In this document: positions 51,823 to 58,338 of the stretch, piece by piece
How the letters are laid out: each line of letters starts with the position of its first letter
How positions within the stretch are numbered: the stretch's first letter is position 1
Assembly: GCA_947167045.1 (NCBI GenBank)
Contig: CAMVGO010000009.1
Coordinates: 1 to 58,338 of the forward strand
DNA from: an uncultured Clostridia bacterium
Lineage (GTDB): Bacteria > Bacillota > Clostridia > Saccharofermentanales > Saccharofermentanaceae
DNA length: 58,338 nt
Direction: 5' to 3'
The notes under the pieces: generated by a model
Seen by the model: the letters and a program-made list of their open reading frames with translations, nothing else
The model's database searches: none
What the model was told of the DNA's origin: nothing
Program-made: the position numbers and the translations under genes

Positions 51823-52950
51823 ATGGAAATAATGAGCGAAGAAAAAACATTTGCAGATCTTGACCTTTCACCTGAGGTGATGGACGCATTAAAGAAGATG
51901 GGGGTAAAGCGTCCCACGACTATCCAGCAGAAAGCGATACCGCTTATGATGGATAATGTCAGCGTTATCGCAAAGGCTCCGACAGGAACGGGAAAGACAT
52001 TCGCATTCGGAATACCGATACTTGAATACCTCAATATGGATTCGAAGTTTGTTCAGGCGCTCATCCTTTGTCCTACAAGAGAGCTGGCACTTCAGATCAC
52101 GACCGAGCTCAAAGGTCTTGCCAAATATATCAAGGGTTTCAAGATCGCCGCACTGATCGGCGGACAGAGCATGCGCCTTCAGGCGGAGAAGATCCAGAAG
52201 AAACCGCAGGTTATCGTAGCCACTCCCGGCCGTCTCATAGATATGGTCGGAAGAAAGCTCGTTGACATCTCGGATATCTATACTCTCGTTCTCGACGAAG
52301 CCGATGAGATGCTCAAGATGGGCTTTATCAATGACATAAGAAAAGTAATGGCGCTGACTCCTAAGGATAAGCAGATCGCGCTTTTCTCCGCGACCATGCC
52401 CAGAGAGATACAGAATATCACATGGGAATTCATGGCTGACGCGGCAGAGATCGATGTCATGCCTAAGGCTGAAGATCACCCGGACATAGACCAGTTTATC
52501 GTCGAATGCCCGGAAAAGGACAAGCTCAAGACGATCATCAGGATAATGGCAAAAGAAGACTTGAGAAAGACAATAATCTTCTGCAATACAAAAGTTACGA
52601 CTTCAAAGATCGGAGCACAGCTTACAGCGGCGGGAGTATCCGCGAAGATCCTTCACGGAGATATCAGCCAGAGTGTCCGCAACAAGGTAATGGACCAGTA
52701 CAGAGCCGGCAAGTTCGATGTGCTCGTAGCTACTGATGTTGTGGCCAGAGGCATAGACGTCGATGATATCGAGGCGATCTTCAATTACGACATCCCGAAG
52801 GAAAACGAGCTCTATCTGCACAGGATAGGTCGTACCGCGCGTGCCGGAAAATCGGGGAAGGCTTTCTCTCTGGTCGCATATCTTGACCGTCCCAGGATGG
52901 AAGAGATCATCAGATACACAAAGATCGATCCGGTTAAATACGAGATATAA
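51823..52950 (+). CDS. DEAD-box RNA helicase, minimal core
   Basis: A 375-aa ATP-dependent RNA helicase with all core motifs: Q motif (RPTTIQQKAIP), motif I APTGTGKT, PTRELA, TPGR, VLDEADEML, SAT, and in domain 2 ILHGDISQ, DVVARGIDV and HRIGRTARAG. It ends shortly after the last motif, so it lacks the RNA-binding or basic tail of CshA/DeaD-type enzymes. Such proteins unwind short RNA duplexes in ribosome assembly, RNA turnover or cold adaptation. The ribosome site is weak for either ATG 51823 or ATG 51832. It is divergent from deoB-deoC and convergent with trkH. Confidence 0.95.
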   Translation: MEIMSEEKTFADLDLSPEVMDALKKMGVKRPTTIQQKAIPLMMDNVSVIAKAPTGTGKTFAFGIPILEYLNMDSKFVQALILCPTRELALQITTELKGLAKYIKGFKIAALIGGQSMRLQAEKIQKKPQVIVATPGRLIDMVGRKLVDISDIYTLVLDEADEMLKMGFINDIRKVMALTPKDKQIALFSATMPREIQNITWEFMADAAEIDVMPKAEDHPDIDQFIVECPEKDKLKTIIRIMAKEDLRKTIIFCNTKVTTSKIGAQLTAAGVSAKILHGDISQSVRNKVMDQYRAGKFDVLVATDVVARGIDVDDIEAIFNYDIPKENELYLHRIGRTARAGKSGKAFSLVAYLDRPRMEEIIRYTKIDPVKYEI

Positions 52951-52968
52951 TGCCGCGGCCGTCCGGTA

Positions 52969-54435
52969 TCAGCCTCTGATGCCGCGGGCCTTCTTGACGA
53001 TCCCTTTGTAAGTTGCAGGTGTCAGGAATACTATTACAGGCAGGAGCTCAAGACGTCCGGCCAGCATGTCGAAAATAAATACCCACTTAGAGATATCAGA
53101 GAAGAAACTGTAGTTTTGAGTCGGACCAACAAGCGCGAGTCCCGGACCGATGTTGTTTAAAGTGGCAGTTACCGAAGTAAAGAGCGTAATAAGGTCGTGA
53201 CCTTCAAATGACACGATAAAAAGGGAACCGACGAATATTACGAGATAGATGAAGAAATACAGTGCTACGGAATGTTCGACGTCGGCATCTATCGTTTTTC
53301 CGTCAATATGGAGCTTTTTAACGGTCTTGGGGTGGATATATGATTCGACCTCTCTTTTTATCATCTTGAACATGATCTGGAATCTGGAGACTTTGATACC
53401 GCCTCCGGTCGAGCCTGCGCATGCACCGATGAACATGACTGAAACGAGAAGGAACTTGGCTACGGACGGCCAGAGATCGAAATCTGTTGTGGCAAAACCT
53501 GTGGTAGTCATTGCGGTTGCAACCTGGAACAGCGAATGCCTTGCGGTTTCTTCGACGTTTCCGTAAATACCGTATACGGAGAAACCTATGATCGCCGACA
53601 CAACGGCGACGATTATCAGGTAAACCCTTACTTCGCTTATCTTAAAAGCTTTGGATATCTGTCTGGTGGTAATGAAATAATAGAAATTGAAATTCATTCC
53701 GAACATGATCATGAACACTGCGACTATCCACTGGATGTGCGGAGCGTAAGAGGTAAAACTGTCATTCTTTATGCCGAATCCGCCCGTGCCGGCCGTTCCG
53801 AAGGCTGAACATATACTGTCAAACAGCGGCATCCCGCATGCGAAAAGAATGACGATCTCCAATACTGTTATGAACAGATATATGAGATAGAGCATCTTGG
53901 CGGTCGATCTTACTTTTGGAACGATCTTGCCTACGGAAGGACCGGGGCTTTCCGCTCTCATGAGATTCATGTTGGAACCGCCTGTCATCGGGACCACGGC
54001 AAGAAGGAAAACGAGAACGCCCATACCGCCGATCCAGTGAGTCAGAGATCTCCAGAGCAGCGAAGTGTGGGAAAGAGCTTCAACATTTGTCAGGATGCTC
54101 GCACCTGTCGTGGTAAATCCGGAAGCTGTTTCGAACATGGCATCGGTAAAGGAGGGAATCTCTTGGGTAAGCATGAACGGAATGCAGCCGCATACACTCA
54201 GGACGATCCAGGACAATGCCGTGGCAACACAGCCGTCCTTTATAAAGATGGTCATGTTTTTAGGCTTCATTAATGAGATAAGACAGCCTGCAACGACATA
54301 TATCAGGGCCAGTGCCGCATAGTATATGATTTCACGCTCACCGTAGAACAATCCGCAGAAGACAGGCAGTATCATGAGAACGCCTTCTATCAGCAGGACT
54401 TTGCCCAGGATGTAGACCAACATCTTTATGTTCAT
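52969..54435 (-). CDS. trkH: Trk-type potassium uptake protein TrkH
   Basis: A 488-aa membrane protein with the four membrane-pore-membrane repeats of the Trk/Ktr family. The first pore loop reads FTDAMFETASGFTTTGAS, the second FDSICSAFGTAGTGGFG, the third TATAMTTTGFATTDFD, and the last TLFTSVTATLNNIGPG, each with its filter glycine. It forms the potassium channel-like pore at the membrane, gated by TrkA on the cytoplasmic side. Its ATG overlaps the stop of trkA by four bases (ATGA), so they are translationally coupled. Confidence 0.95.
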   Translation of the reverse strand: MNIKMLVYILGKVLLIEGVLMILPVFCGLFYGEREIIYYAALALIYVVAGCLISLMKPKNMTIFIKDGCVATALSWIVLSVCGCIPFMLTQEIPSFTDAMFETASGFTTTGASILTNVEALSHTSLLWRSLTHWIGGMGVLVFLLAVVPMTGGSNMNLMRAESPGPSVGKIVPKVRSTAKMLYLIYLFITVLEIVILFACGMPLFDSICSAFGTAGTGGFGIKNDSFTSYAPHIQWIVAVFMIMFGMNFNFYYFITTRQISKAFKISEVRVYLIIVAVVSAIIGFSVYGIYGNVEETARHSLFQVATAMTTTGFATTDFDLWPSVAKFLLVSVMFIGACAGSTGGGIKVSRFQIMFKMIKREVESYIHPKTVKKLHIDGKTIDADVEHSVALYFFIYLVIFVGSLFIVSFEGHDLITLFTSVTATLNNIGPGLALVGPTQNYSFFSDISKWVFIFDMLAGRLELLPVIVFLTPATYKGIVKKARGIRG

Positions 54436-55808
54436 CTTAAGATATCTGTCAAAGCGGTAAAGCCCTTATTCTTGGTAACGATCATGACGCTGTCGCCTAC
54501 TTCGATGGAATCGCTTCCGGTAGGGATGATGATCTTTCCGCCGCGGTTGATGAATGATACGAGGGTGTTGGGCTTGAGCTTAAGATCCTTGAGCTGCCTG
54601 TCAGTGGCATTTGAAGGCTCCATTACCTTAAACTCGATCGCTTCCGCTCTCTCGTCAAAAAGATGATACATGACTTCGACGTTGCTTCCGATGGAAGCCT
54701 GTCTTGCACGTGCATATGAGATGATGGCTTCAGCTGTGATATGCTTCGGATAGATTACGCTTCCGAGATCCAGACGGTTGATGACATCCGTGAAACTTAT
54801 CTTGTTTATCTTTGTTACGGACTTTATGCCCTTCGAGATCTGCCTTGCGAACAGTGAGAGCATGATGTTCTCTTCATCGATACCCGTAAGGGCTACAACG
54901 GAATCGACGTCTCTTATACCCGTTTCCTCGAGGAGGGATTCATTGATGCCGTCACCGTTTATTATCGTAGCCTTGGGGAGGAGTTCGCTCAGTTCATCAC
55001 ATCTTGCGGCATCCTTTTCGATGATCTTTACGTCGATGCCGGTCTTGATCAGCTGATCCGCAAGATAGAAGGCGGATTTGCCGCCGCCGATGATGATCGT
55101 GCTCCTTACGGAGTTTGTCTTGAAGCCGATGGACTTAAGGAATGAGTGGCAGACTTTTCTGGTAGCGACAAAAGATATTATGTCTCCTGCAGTCAGTTCG
55201 AATGAACCGTTAGGAATCGTTACGTCGTCACCTCGCTCTACGCCGACGATGACCATATCGTTGGTGTAGTTGCTTCCGAGATATGCTATGGTCTTTCCGT
55301 CAAGGACATTGCCCTCGGGAATCTTGATCTTTACGAGCTCGGCGCTGCCGTGCGCGAAAGAGTTGATCGAGAGCGCTGCAGGGAGGAATAGTATGCGTGC
55401 CGCCTCTACGGCTGCTTCATACTCAGGATTAATGATCATCTCAAGACTGAGCTTGGAACGCAGATACGGTATCTCCTTGCCGTAGTCAGGATTTCTTACA
55501 CGTGCGATCGTTGCAAGATTCCTGTTAAACTGCTTTGCGATGGTGCAGCAGAGGAGATTTAGCTCGTCTGATTCGGTGACGGAGATAAAGAGGTCCGCGG
55601 AAGCGATACCCGCTTCTTCGAGAACCTCATGGCTCGCGCCGTTGCCGATGATGCCCATGCAGTCACAGAGATTTGCAAGTTCTGTGAGTCGGTCGACATT
55701 CTTGTCGATGATAACGAGATCGTGGCCTTCTTCAGCCAGTCTGTTAACCAGGGTGTCGCCGACCTTGCCGGCACCTACTACGATGATCTTAAGTCCTTTT
55801 TTACCCAT
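54432..55808 (-). CDS. trkA: Trk system potassium uptake protein TrkA
   Basis: A 458-aa cytoplasmic protein with two RCK units. The first nucleotide-binding motif is IIVVGAGKVGDTLVNRL near the N terminus and the second TIIIGGGKSAFYLADQL near residue 230, each followed by a C-lobe with GDxxxFVAT and GDSVMIVT type endings. It binds NAD(H) or ATP and gates TrkH. The ATG at 55808 (MGKKGL) is preferred to the TTG at 55817 in the overlap with the upstream GTPase gene. It lies fourth-to-last in an operon headed by two CobW-like genes, an unusual setting for a potassium system. Confidence 0.95.
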   Translation of the reverse strand: MGKKGLKIIVVGAGKVGDTLVNRLAEEGHDLVIIDKNVDRLTELANLCDCMGIIGNGASHEVLEEAGIASADLFISVTESDELNLLCCTIAKQFNRNLATIARVRNPDYGKEIPYLRSKLSLEMIINPEYEAAVEAARILFLPAALSINSFAHGSAELVKIKIPEGNVLDGKTIAYLGSNYTNDMVIVGVERGDDVTIPNGSFELTAGDIISFVATRKVCHSFLKSIGFKTNSVRSTIIIGGGKSAFYLADQLIKTGIDVKIIEKDAARCDELSELLPKATIINGDGINESLLEETGIRDVDSVVALTGIDEENIMLSLFARQISKGIKSVTKINKISFTDVINRLDLGSVIYPKHITAEAIISYARARQASIGSNVEVMYHLFDERAEAIEFKVMEPSNATDRQLKDLKLKPNTLVSFINRGGKIIIPTGSDSIEVGDSVMIVTKNKGFTALTDILR

Positions 55809-55813
55809 AGTGA

Positions 55814-56944
55814 TCAAATCCCGAATAACTCTTTTACCGCGTCCTTATTAACGCCTGAACCGATAACTACTATCTTGCCAGTAACGTCGGAAGCACCTGT
55901 CCTGACTTCAGCCTCTTCAGGTACGAAGTCGAAGTGGATCCATGTTCCGTCTTCTCCGGCAACGATACCCTTTGAACGGAGGATCATGCCGTACTTTTCG
56001 CTGTCGTCCAATGCCTTCAGGGCATTCTCGATCTCTGACTTTGTGAAGCGCTTTGAAGTCTCGAAACCGACGGAGTCGAAGACCTCGTCAGCGTCGTGAT
56101 CATGGTGATGATGACCGCAGGAGCATACCCCGTTCTCATCGTAATGGTGATGATGCTCATGTTCTTCATGCTCGTCATCGTTATCATGATCGTGGTGGTG
56201 ATGATGCTCATGTTCTTCATGTTCATCGTCATCATCGTGGTCGTGGTGGTGATGGTGCTCATGCTCTTCGTGTTCATCGTCGTCATCGTGATGATGGTGG
56301 TGATGATGCTCGTGCTTTTCTGCTTCGAGGAGCGCAGCTGCCATGTCTGCAGCAGTAAGAGGCTCTTCGATGGCCTTGAGGATCTGGACACCGGAGAGTT
56401 CATCCCAGGGTGTCGTGATTATCTGTGAATGATCGTTGATCTCGCGGATAAGCGCGATTGCCTGATCGAGCTTTTCCTGTGAGATGTTGCCTGTACGGCT
56501 CAGGATAATGGTTCCTGCATATTTGATCTGGTTCTCGTAGAACTCCTTGAAGTTCTTGAGGTAGATCCTGCACTTGGAGGCGTCGATAACGGTAACCGTA
56601 CCGCATATCTCGGTTCCCTCAACGCGCTTGACTGCAGCTACGACATCAGAGAGCTTGCCTACGCCTGAGGGTTCGATCAGGATCCTGTCAGGTGCGAACT
56701 GGTCGATGACATCCTGCAAAGCAGTTCCGAAGTCGCCTACAAGGCTGCAGCAGATGCATCCGGAATTCATTTCTGTGATCTCAATGCCGGATTCCTTGAG
56801 GAAACCGCCGTCAATGCCGATCTGACCGAACTCATTCTCGATAAGTACGAGCTTTGCTCCGTTGTAGCCGTCAGCGATGAGCTTCTTGATCAGTGTGGTC
56901 TTTCCTGCTCCCAGAAATCCTGAGAAAATGTCTACTTTTGTCAT
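55814..56944 (-). CDS. CobW/COG0523 metal-chaperone GTPase with His-rich repeats
   Basis: A 376-aa G3E GTPase. Walker A GFLGAGKTT (9-17) and the metal-binding GCICC (62-66) define the COG0523 family, with ENEFG and a guanine-like SRTGN near 149. Residues 211-284 are a linker of about 74 residues made of HEHHHHHDHDDDDEHEE units of 17 residues, ending in CSCGHHHHDHD: a strong divalent-metal buffer. The C-terminal CobW_C domain (295-376) is normal. The family delivers metals such as zinc or cobalt to target proteins. It starts 18 bp after the other CobW-like gene, behind GAGGG, and overlaps the start region of trkA. Confidence 0.93.
   Translation of the reverse strand: MTKVDIFSGFLGAGKTTLIKKLIADGYNGAKLVLIENEFGQIGIDGGFLKESGIEITEMNSGCICCSLVGDFGTALQDVIDQFAPDRILIEPSGVGKLSDVVAAVKRVEGTEICGTVTVIDASKCRIYLKNFKEFYENQIKYAGTIILSRTGNISQEKLDQAIALIREINDHSQIITTPWDELSGVQILKAIEEPLTAADMAAALLEAEKHEHHHHHHHDDDDEHEEHEHHHHHDHDDDDEHEEHEHHHHHDHDNDDEHEEHEHHHHYDENGVCSCGHHHHDHDADEVFDSVGFETSKRFTKSEIENALKALDDSEKYGMILRSKGIVAGEDGTWIHFDFVPEEAEVRTGASDVTGKIVVIGSGVNKDAVKELFGI
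56093..56314 (-). repeat. Tandem 51-bp repeats encoding the His/Asp-rich linker
   Basis: The codons for residues 211-284 of the GTPase form tandem units of 51 bp (17 residues) of type HEHHHHHDHDDDDEHEE, about three and a half copies with small changes (Asn at one Asp, Tyr at one His). Such in-frame repeats can expand or contract by slippage, changing metal-binding capacity. Confidence 0.75.
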
Positions 56945-56962
56945 AAATATCCCTCTTTTCTA

Positions 56963-57913
56963 TCAGTTAAAATATATGACTTCATTGTCGGGCTTGCTCG
57001 TCATGGCATAGTCCTCTACCGTGAGGCAGGGCACATTTACTTTTCCGCCCTGTCCGTCATCGTCTTCGAAATATCTTACCTGGCCTGTGACCTTGAGCCA
57101 CTGTCCTGCAGGGAAGCCCTGCTTGATCTGGTAGAAGCACAGAACGCCCATCATCTGGATATCTGCTGCACAGCAGGTGTAGGCCTGCCTCTGAAGAACG
57201 AAAGCCCTTCCGTTAAATTCCCTGAGTATGACTGCCTGTCCGATAAGGCTTACCCGCTTGCCGTTATAGCGTGCCATGTTATCCATGGCATCAGTATAGA
57301 AGAGTCCGAAGTCCTCTGCGGCAATGTGGCAGGGATCCTGCTTGAGATCGAAGGGAAGATGGTCTTCTATCCTGATTATCTTGTTTTCCTTGCCCAGGAA
57401 ATTGATGCTCATGCCTGGATTGACGGCCTTGACAGAGCCTCTCAGCTTGGGGATGTTGTCCTTCTCCTCATCTACACGGTTGAATATGACAGTGTCGCCG
57501 TATCTGAAATAGTCGGCAAAGAAAGTCTGCATGTTCTTGAAGTATTCGCCGTATGTCGAAGCATCGATGACGACTACGGCTGCAGCGAGAGCCCAGCGCT
57601 CCGGGACATCGACCTTTTCGAAGAATTCGGCAGGTGATACAGAGCCGTTCCACTCGATGAATACGACACCGGGCTGATATTTGCTCTCGATATCGAAAGT
57701 CATATCCTTGTTTACGTCTTCGGTATCACAGTTGATGATGACCGGGTTTGCGCCTTCGTAGTTCTCGGGGATGTATTCCTCTTCGCCTTCCTCGGTGTTG
57801 ATAACCACAATTTTGCGGTTCTTGAAGTTCTCTCCGCCGATCCATGAACAGATCACGGAAGTCTTACCGCTGTCCAGAAATCCGGTAAAAAAATAGACCA
57901 GACAATCATCCAT
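56963..57913 (-). CDS. CobW-like GTPase fused to a DUF1980/YcgQ-like C-terminal domain
   Basis: A 316-aa protein. The N-terminal part is a CobW-type P-loop GTPase with GFLDSGKTS (11-19, Asp in place of the usual Gly), VVINTEEGEEEY and a switch-like VFIEWNGSVSP; the CxCC motif is absent, with a single Cys in IINCDTED. From about 195 a different domain starts: YNGKRVSLIGQAVI, VLQRQAYTCCAADIQMMGV and QWLKVTGQVRYF, which resemble the DUF1980/TIGR03943 C-terminal domain of YcgQ-type proteins with its CCAAD motif. Such proteins and COG0523 GTPases are often zinc-regulated. The ATG at 57913 follows GAGGTGA. It heads the operon with the His-rich GTPase and trkA-trkH. Confidence 0.85.
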   Translation of the reverse strand: MDDCLVYFFTGFLDSGKTSVICSWIGGENFKNRKIVVINTEEGEEEYIPENYEGANPVIINCDTEDVNKDMTFDIESKYQPGVVFIEWNGSVSPAEFFEKVDVPERWALAAAVVVIDASTYGEYFKNMQTFFADYFRYGDTVIFNRVDEEKDNIPKLRGSVKAVNPGMSINFLGKENKIIRIEDHLPFDLKQDPCHIAAEDFGLFYTDAMDNMARYNGKRVSLIGQAVILREFNGRAFVLQRQAYTCCAADIQMMGVLCFYQIKQGFPAGQWLKVTGQVRYFEDDDGQGGKVNVPCLTVEDYAMTSKPDNEVIYFN

Positions 57914-57954
57914 AATTAAGTCACCTCGTTTACGGGTATTATTTTGTCCCTTAT

Positions 57955-57969
57955 TTGTAATTATTTCAA
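57955..57969. promoter_or_regulatory. Zur/Fur-like 7-1-7 inverted repeat upstream of the CobW operon
   Basis: TTGTAAT-T-ATTTCAA at 57955-57969 is an inverted repeat with one mismatch, 42-56 bp upstream of the operon's first ATG. The core GTAATTATTTC resembles the Bacillus Zur consensus GTAATNATTAC. On the minus strand a -35 TTGAAA (57969-57964) overlaps the repeat, with CAAAAT about 17 bp further as -10, so a bound repressor would block the promoter. No Zur gene is seen in the window. Confidence 0.5.
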
Positions 57970-58022
57970 GCAAGAAAAGATTTAAAATTTAATATCACCA
58001 ATTCTGTTTTTTGGGAGTTTTA

Positions 58023-58338
58023 ATGAAATCGGTCAAGATAGGTGACATAAATATCAGGAACCCGATATCTCTGAGCCCTATGGCCGGGATAAGCAGCCTG
58101 CCGTTCAGGATCATCTGCAACGGGATGGGCGCAGCTTACAGTCCGACGGAACTCGTGAGCGCGAGATCGATCAGGTACAACGGGATCGAAAAGAGCCTGC
58201 GCTACATGCGCATCTCGCCGGAAAAAGAGGGGATCACCGCGATCCAGCTTTTCGGCAGCGAACCCGATGACTTTAATGCCGCCATAGATACCATAATGGA
58301 CACGCCTGTCCTGAAAGAAGTGTCGATCATAGACATAA
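58023..58338 (+). CDS. dusB: tRNA-dihydrouridine synthase, N-terminal part
   Basis: The first 105 codons of a gene continuing past the window. MKSVKIGDINIRNPISLSPMAGISSLPFRI followed by GAAYSPTELVSARSI and GITAIQLFGSEPDDF matches the start of DusB-type FMN-dependent enzymes, which reduce uridine in tRNA D-loops. TIM-barrel positions PMAG and QLFG are intact. GGGAG lies before the ATG at 58023. It is divergent from the CobW operon, with 109 bp between the two starts. Confidence 0.9.
   Translation, partial: MKSVKIGDINIRNPISLSPMAGISSLPFRIICNGMGAAYSPTELVSARSIRYNGIEKSLRYMRISPEKEGITAIQLFGSEPDDFNAAIDTIMDTPVLKEVSIIDI

Noticed and set aside
56053..56428. Plus-strand frames with His/Arg or Met/Val repeats opposite the His-rich GTPase
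   Set aside because: Antisense shadows of the CAC/GAC repeats; the minus-strand gene is unambiguous.
1..58338. CRISPR arrays, rRNA genes, transposases or riboswitches
   Set aside because: No regularly spaced repeats, no rRNA-like segments, no transposase frames and no leader matching a riboswitch that I can recognise by eye.

Overview
The window looks like chromosomal DNA of an anaerobic Bacillota, most likely a Clostridia of the Oscillospiraceae or Saccharofermentans-like kind. The grounds are strong AGGAGG-type ribosome binding sites, mixed-GC coding sequence with many AGA/AGG and ATA codons, sigma-A-like promoters, a Firmicutes-type exosortase (XrtG) cluster, class II GalT, and a glycoside-utilisation and cyclic-di-GMP rich gene set. 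Genus is a guess. No rRNA, complete tRNA or CRISPR array was seen.

Left edge (1-477): the last codons of a tyrosine recombinase, a tandem 11-bp repeat, a 14-bp stretch identical to a tRNA-Ser 3' end, and a strong terminator. I read this as the end of an integrated element at a tRNA-Ser attachment site. From 478 to 16261 come mixed host genes: a LytTR regulator with a membrane partner, two zinc-ribbon paralogues (1710, 13115), a GH27 alpha-galactosidase with a coupled small ORF, a GGDEF-EAL and a PAS-GGDEF-PAS protein, an SDR, a polysaccharide deacetylase, a pseudogene, an acyltransferase, a PHP phosphoesterase, a Thr/Glu/Gly/Asn-rich surface protein and a NUDIX hydrolase.

16250-25586 is a galactoside locus. 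galK-galT run leftward. A TetR regulator, a GT-B-like glycosyltransferase, a GPH sugar symporter and a GH36 alpha-galactosidase run rightward. The shared divergent promoter is full of GGAAAC/GTTTCC motifs. Alpha-galactosides would be imported, cleaved, phosphorylated and converted to UDP-hexose. 25591-32534 holds a GAF-GGDEF protein, a YbhN-type flippase-like protein (probably leaderless mRNA), a GT2, a lipase, an MFS transporter and an unknown membrane protein.

32671-39908 is a six-gene operon. It encodes a secreted protein with a Firmicu-CTERM-like tail, exosortase XrtG, a QxxRW-type processive GT2, a membrane sensor with a degenerate GGDEF domain, a PTPS-like protein and a large GT-C-like membrane protein. 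The parts suggest surface anchoring or glycan attachment; the chemistry is not established. After it come a Na/Pi cotransporter and trmL.

42469-46727 (all minus) has two zinc-ribbon Pro/Gln-rich membrane proteins and an amino-acid ABC transporter. The permease carries a zinc-ribbon/two-TM module fused at its N terminus. The substrate-binding lipoprotein appears to be circularly permuted: the usual C-terminal segment of the family comes first. 46890-52950 has a saccharopine-dehydrogenase-like enzyme, a PAS-GGDEF cyclase, a small membrane protein, a DeoB-DeoC (phosphopentomutase-deoxyribose-phosphate aldolase) fusion and a DEAD-box helicase. 52969-57913 is a leftward operon of a CobW-DUF1980-like fusion, a His-rich CobW GTPase, TrkA and TrkH, preceded by a Zur-like palindrome. 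The right edge holds the start of a dihydrouridine synthase gene.
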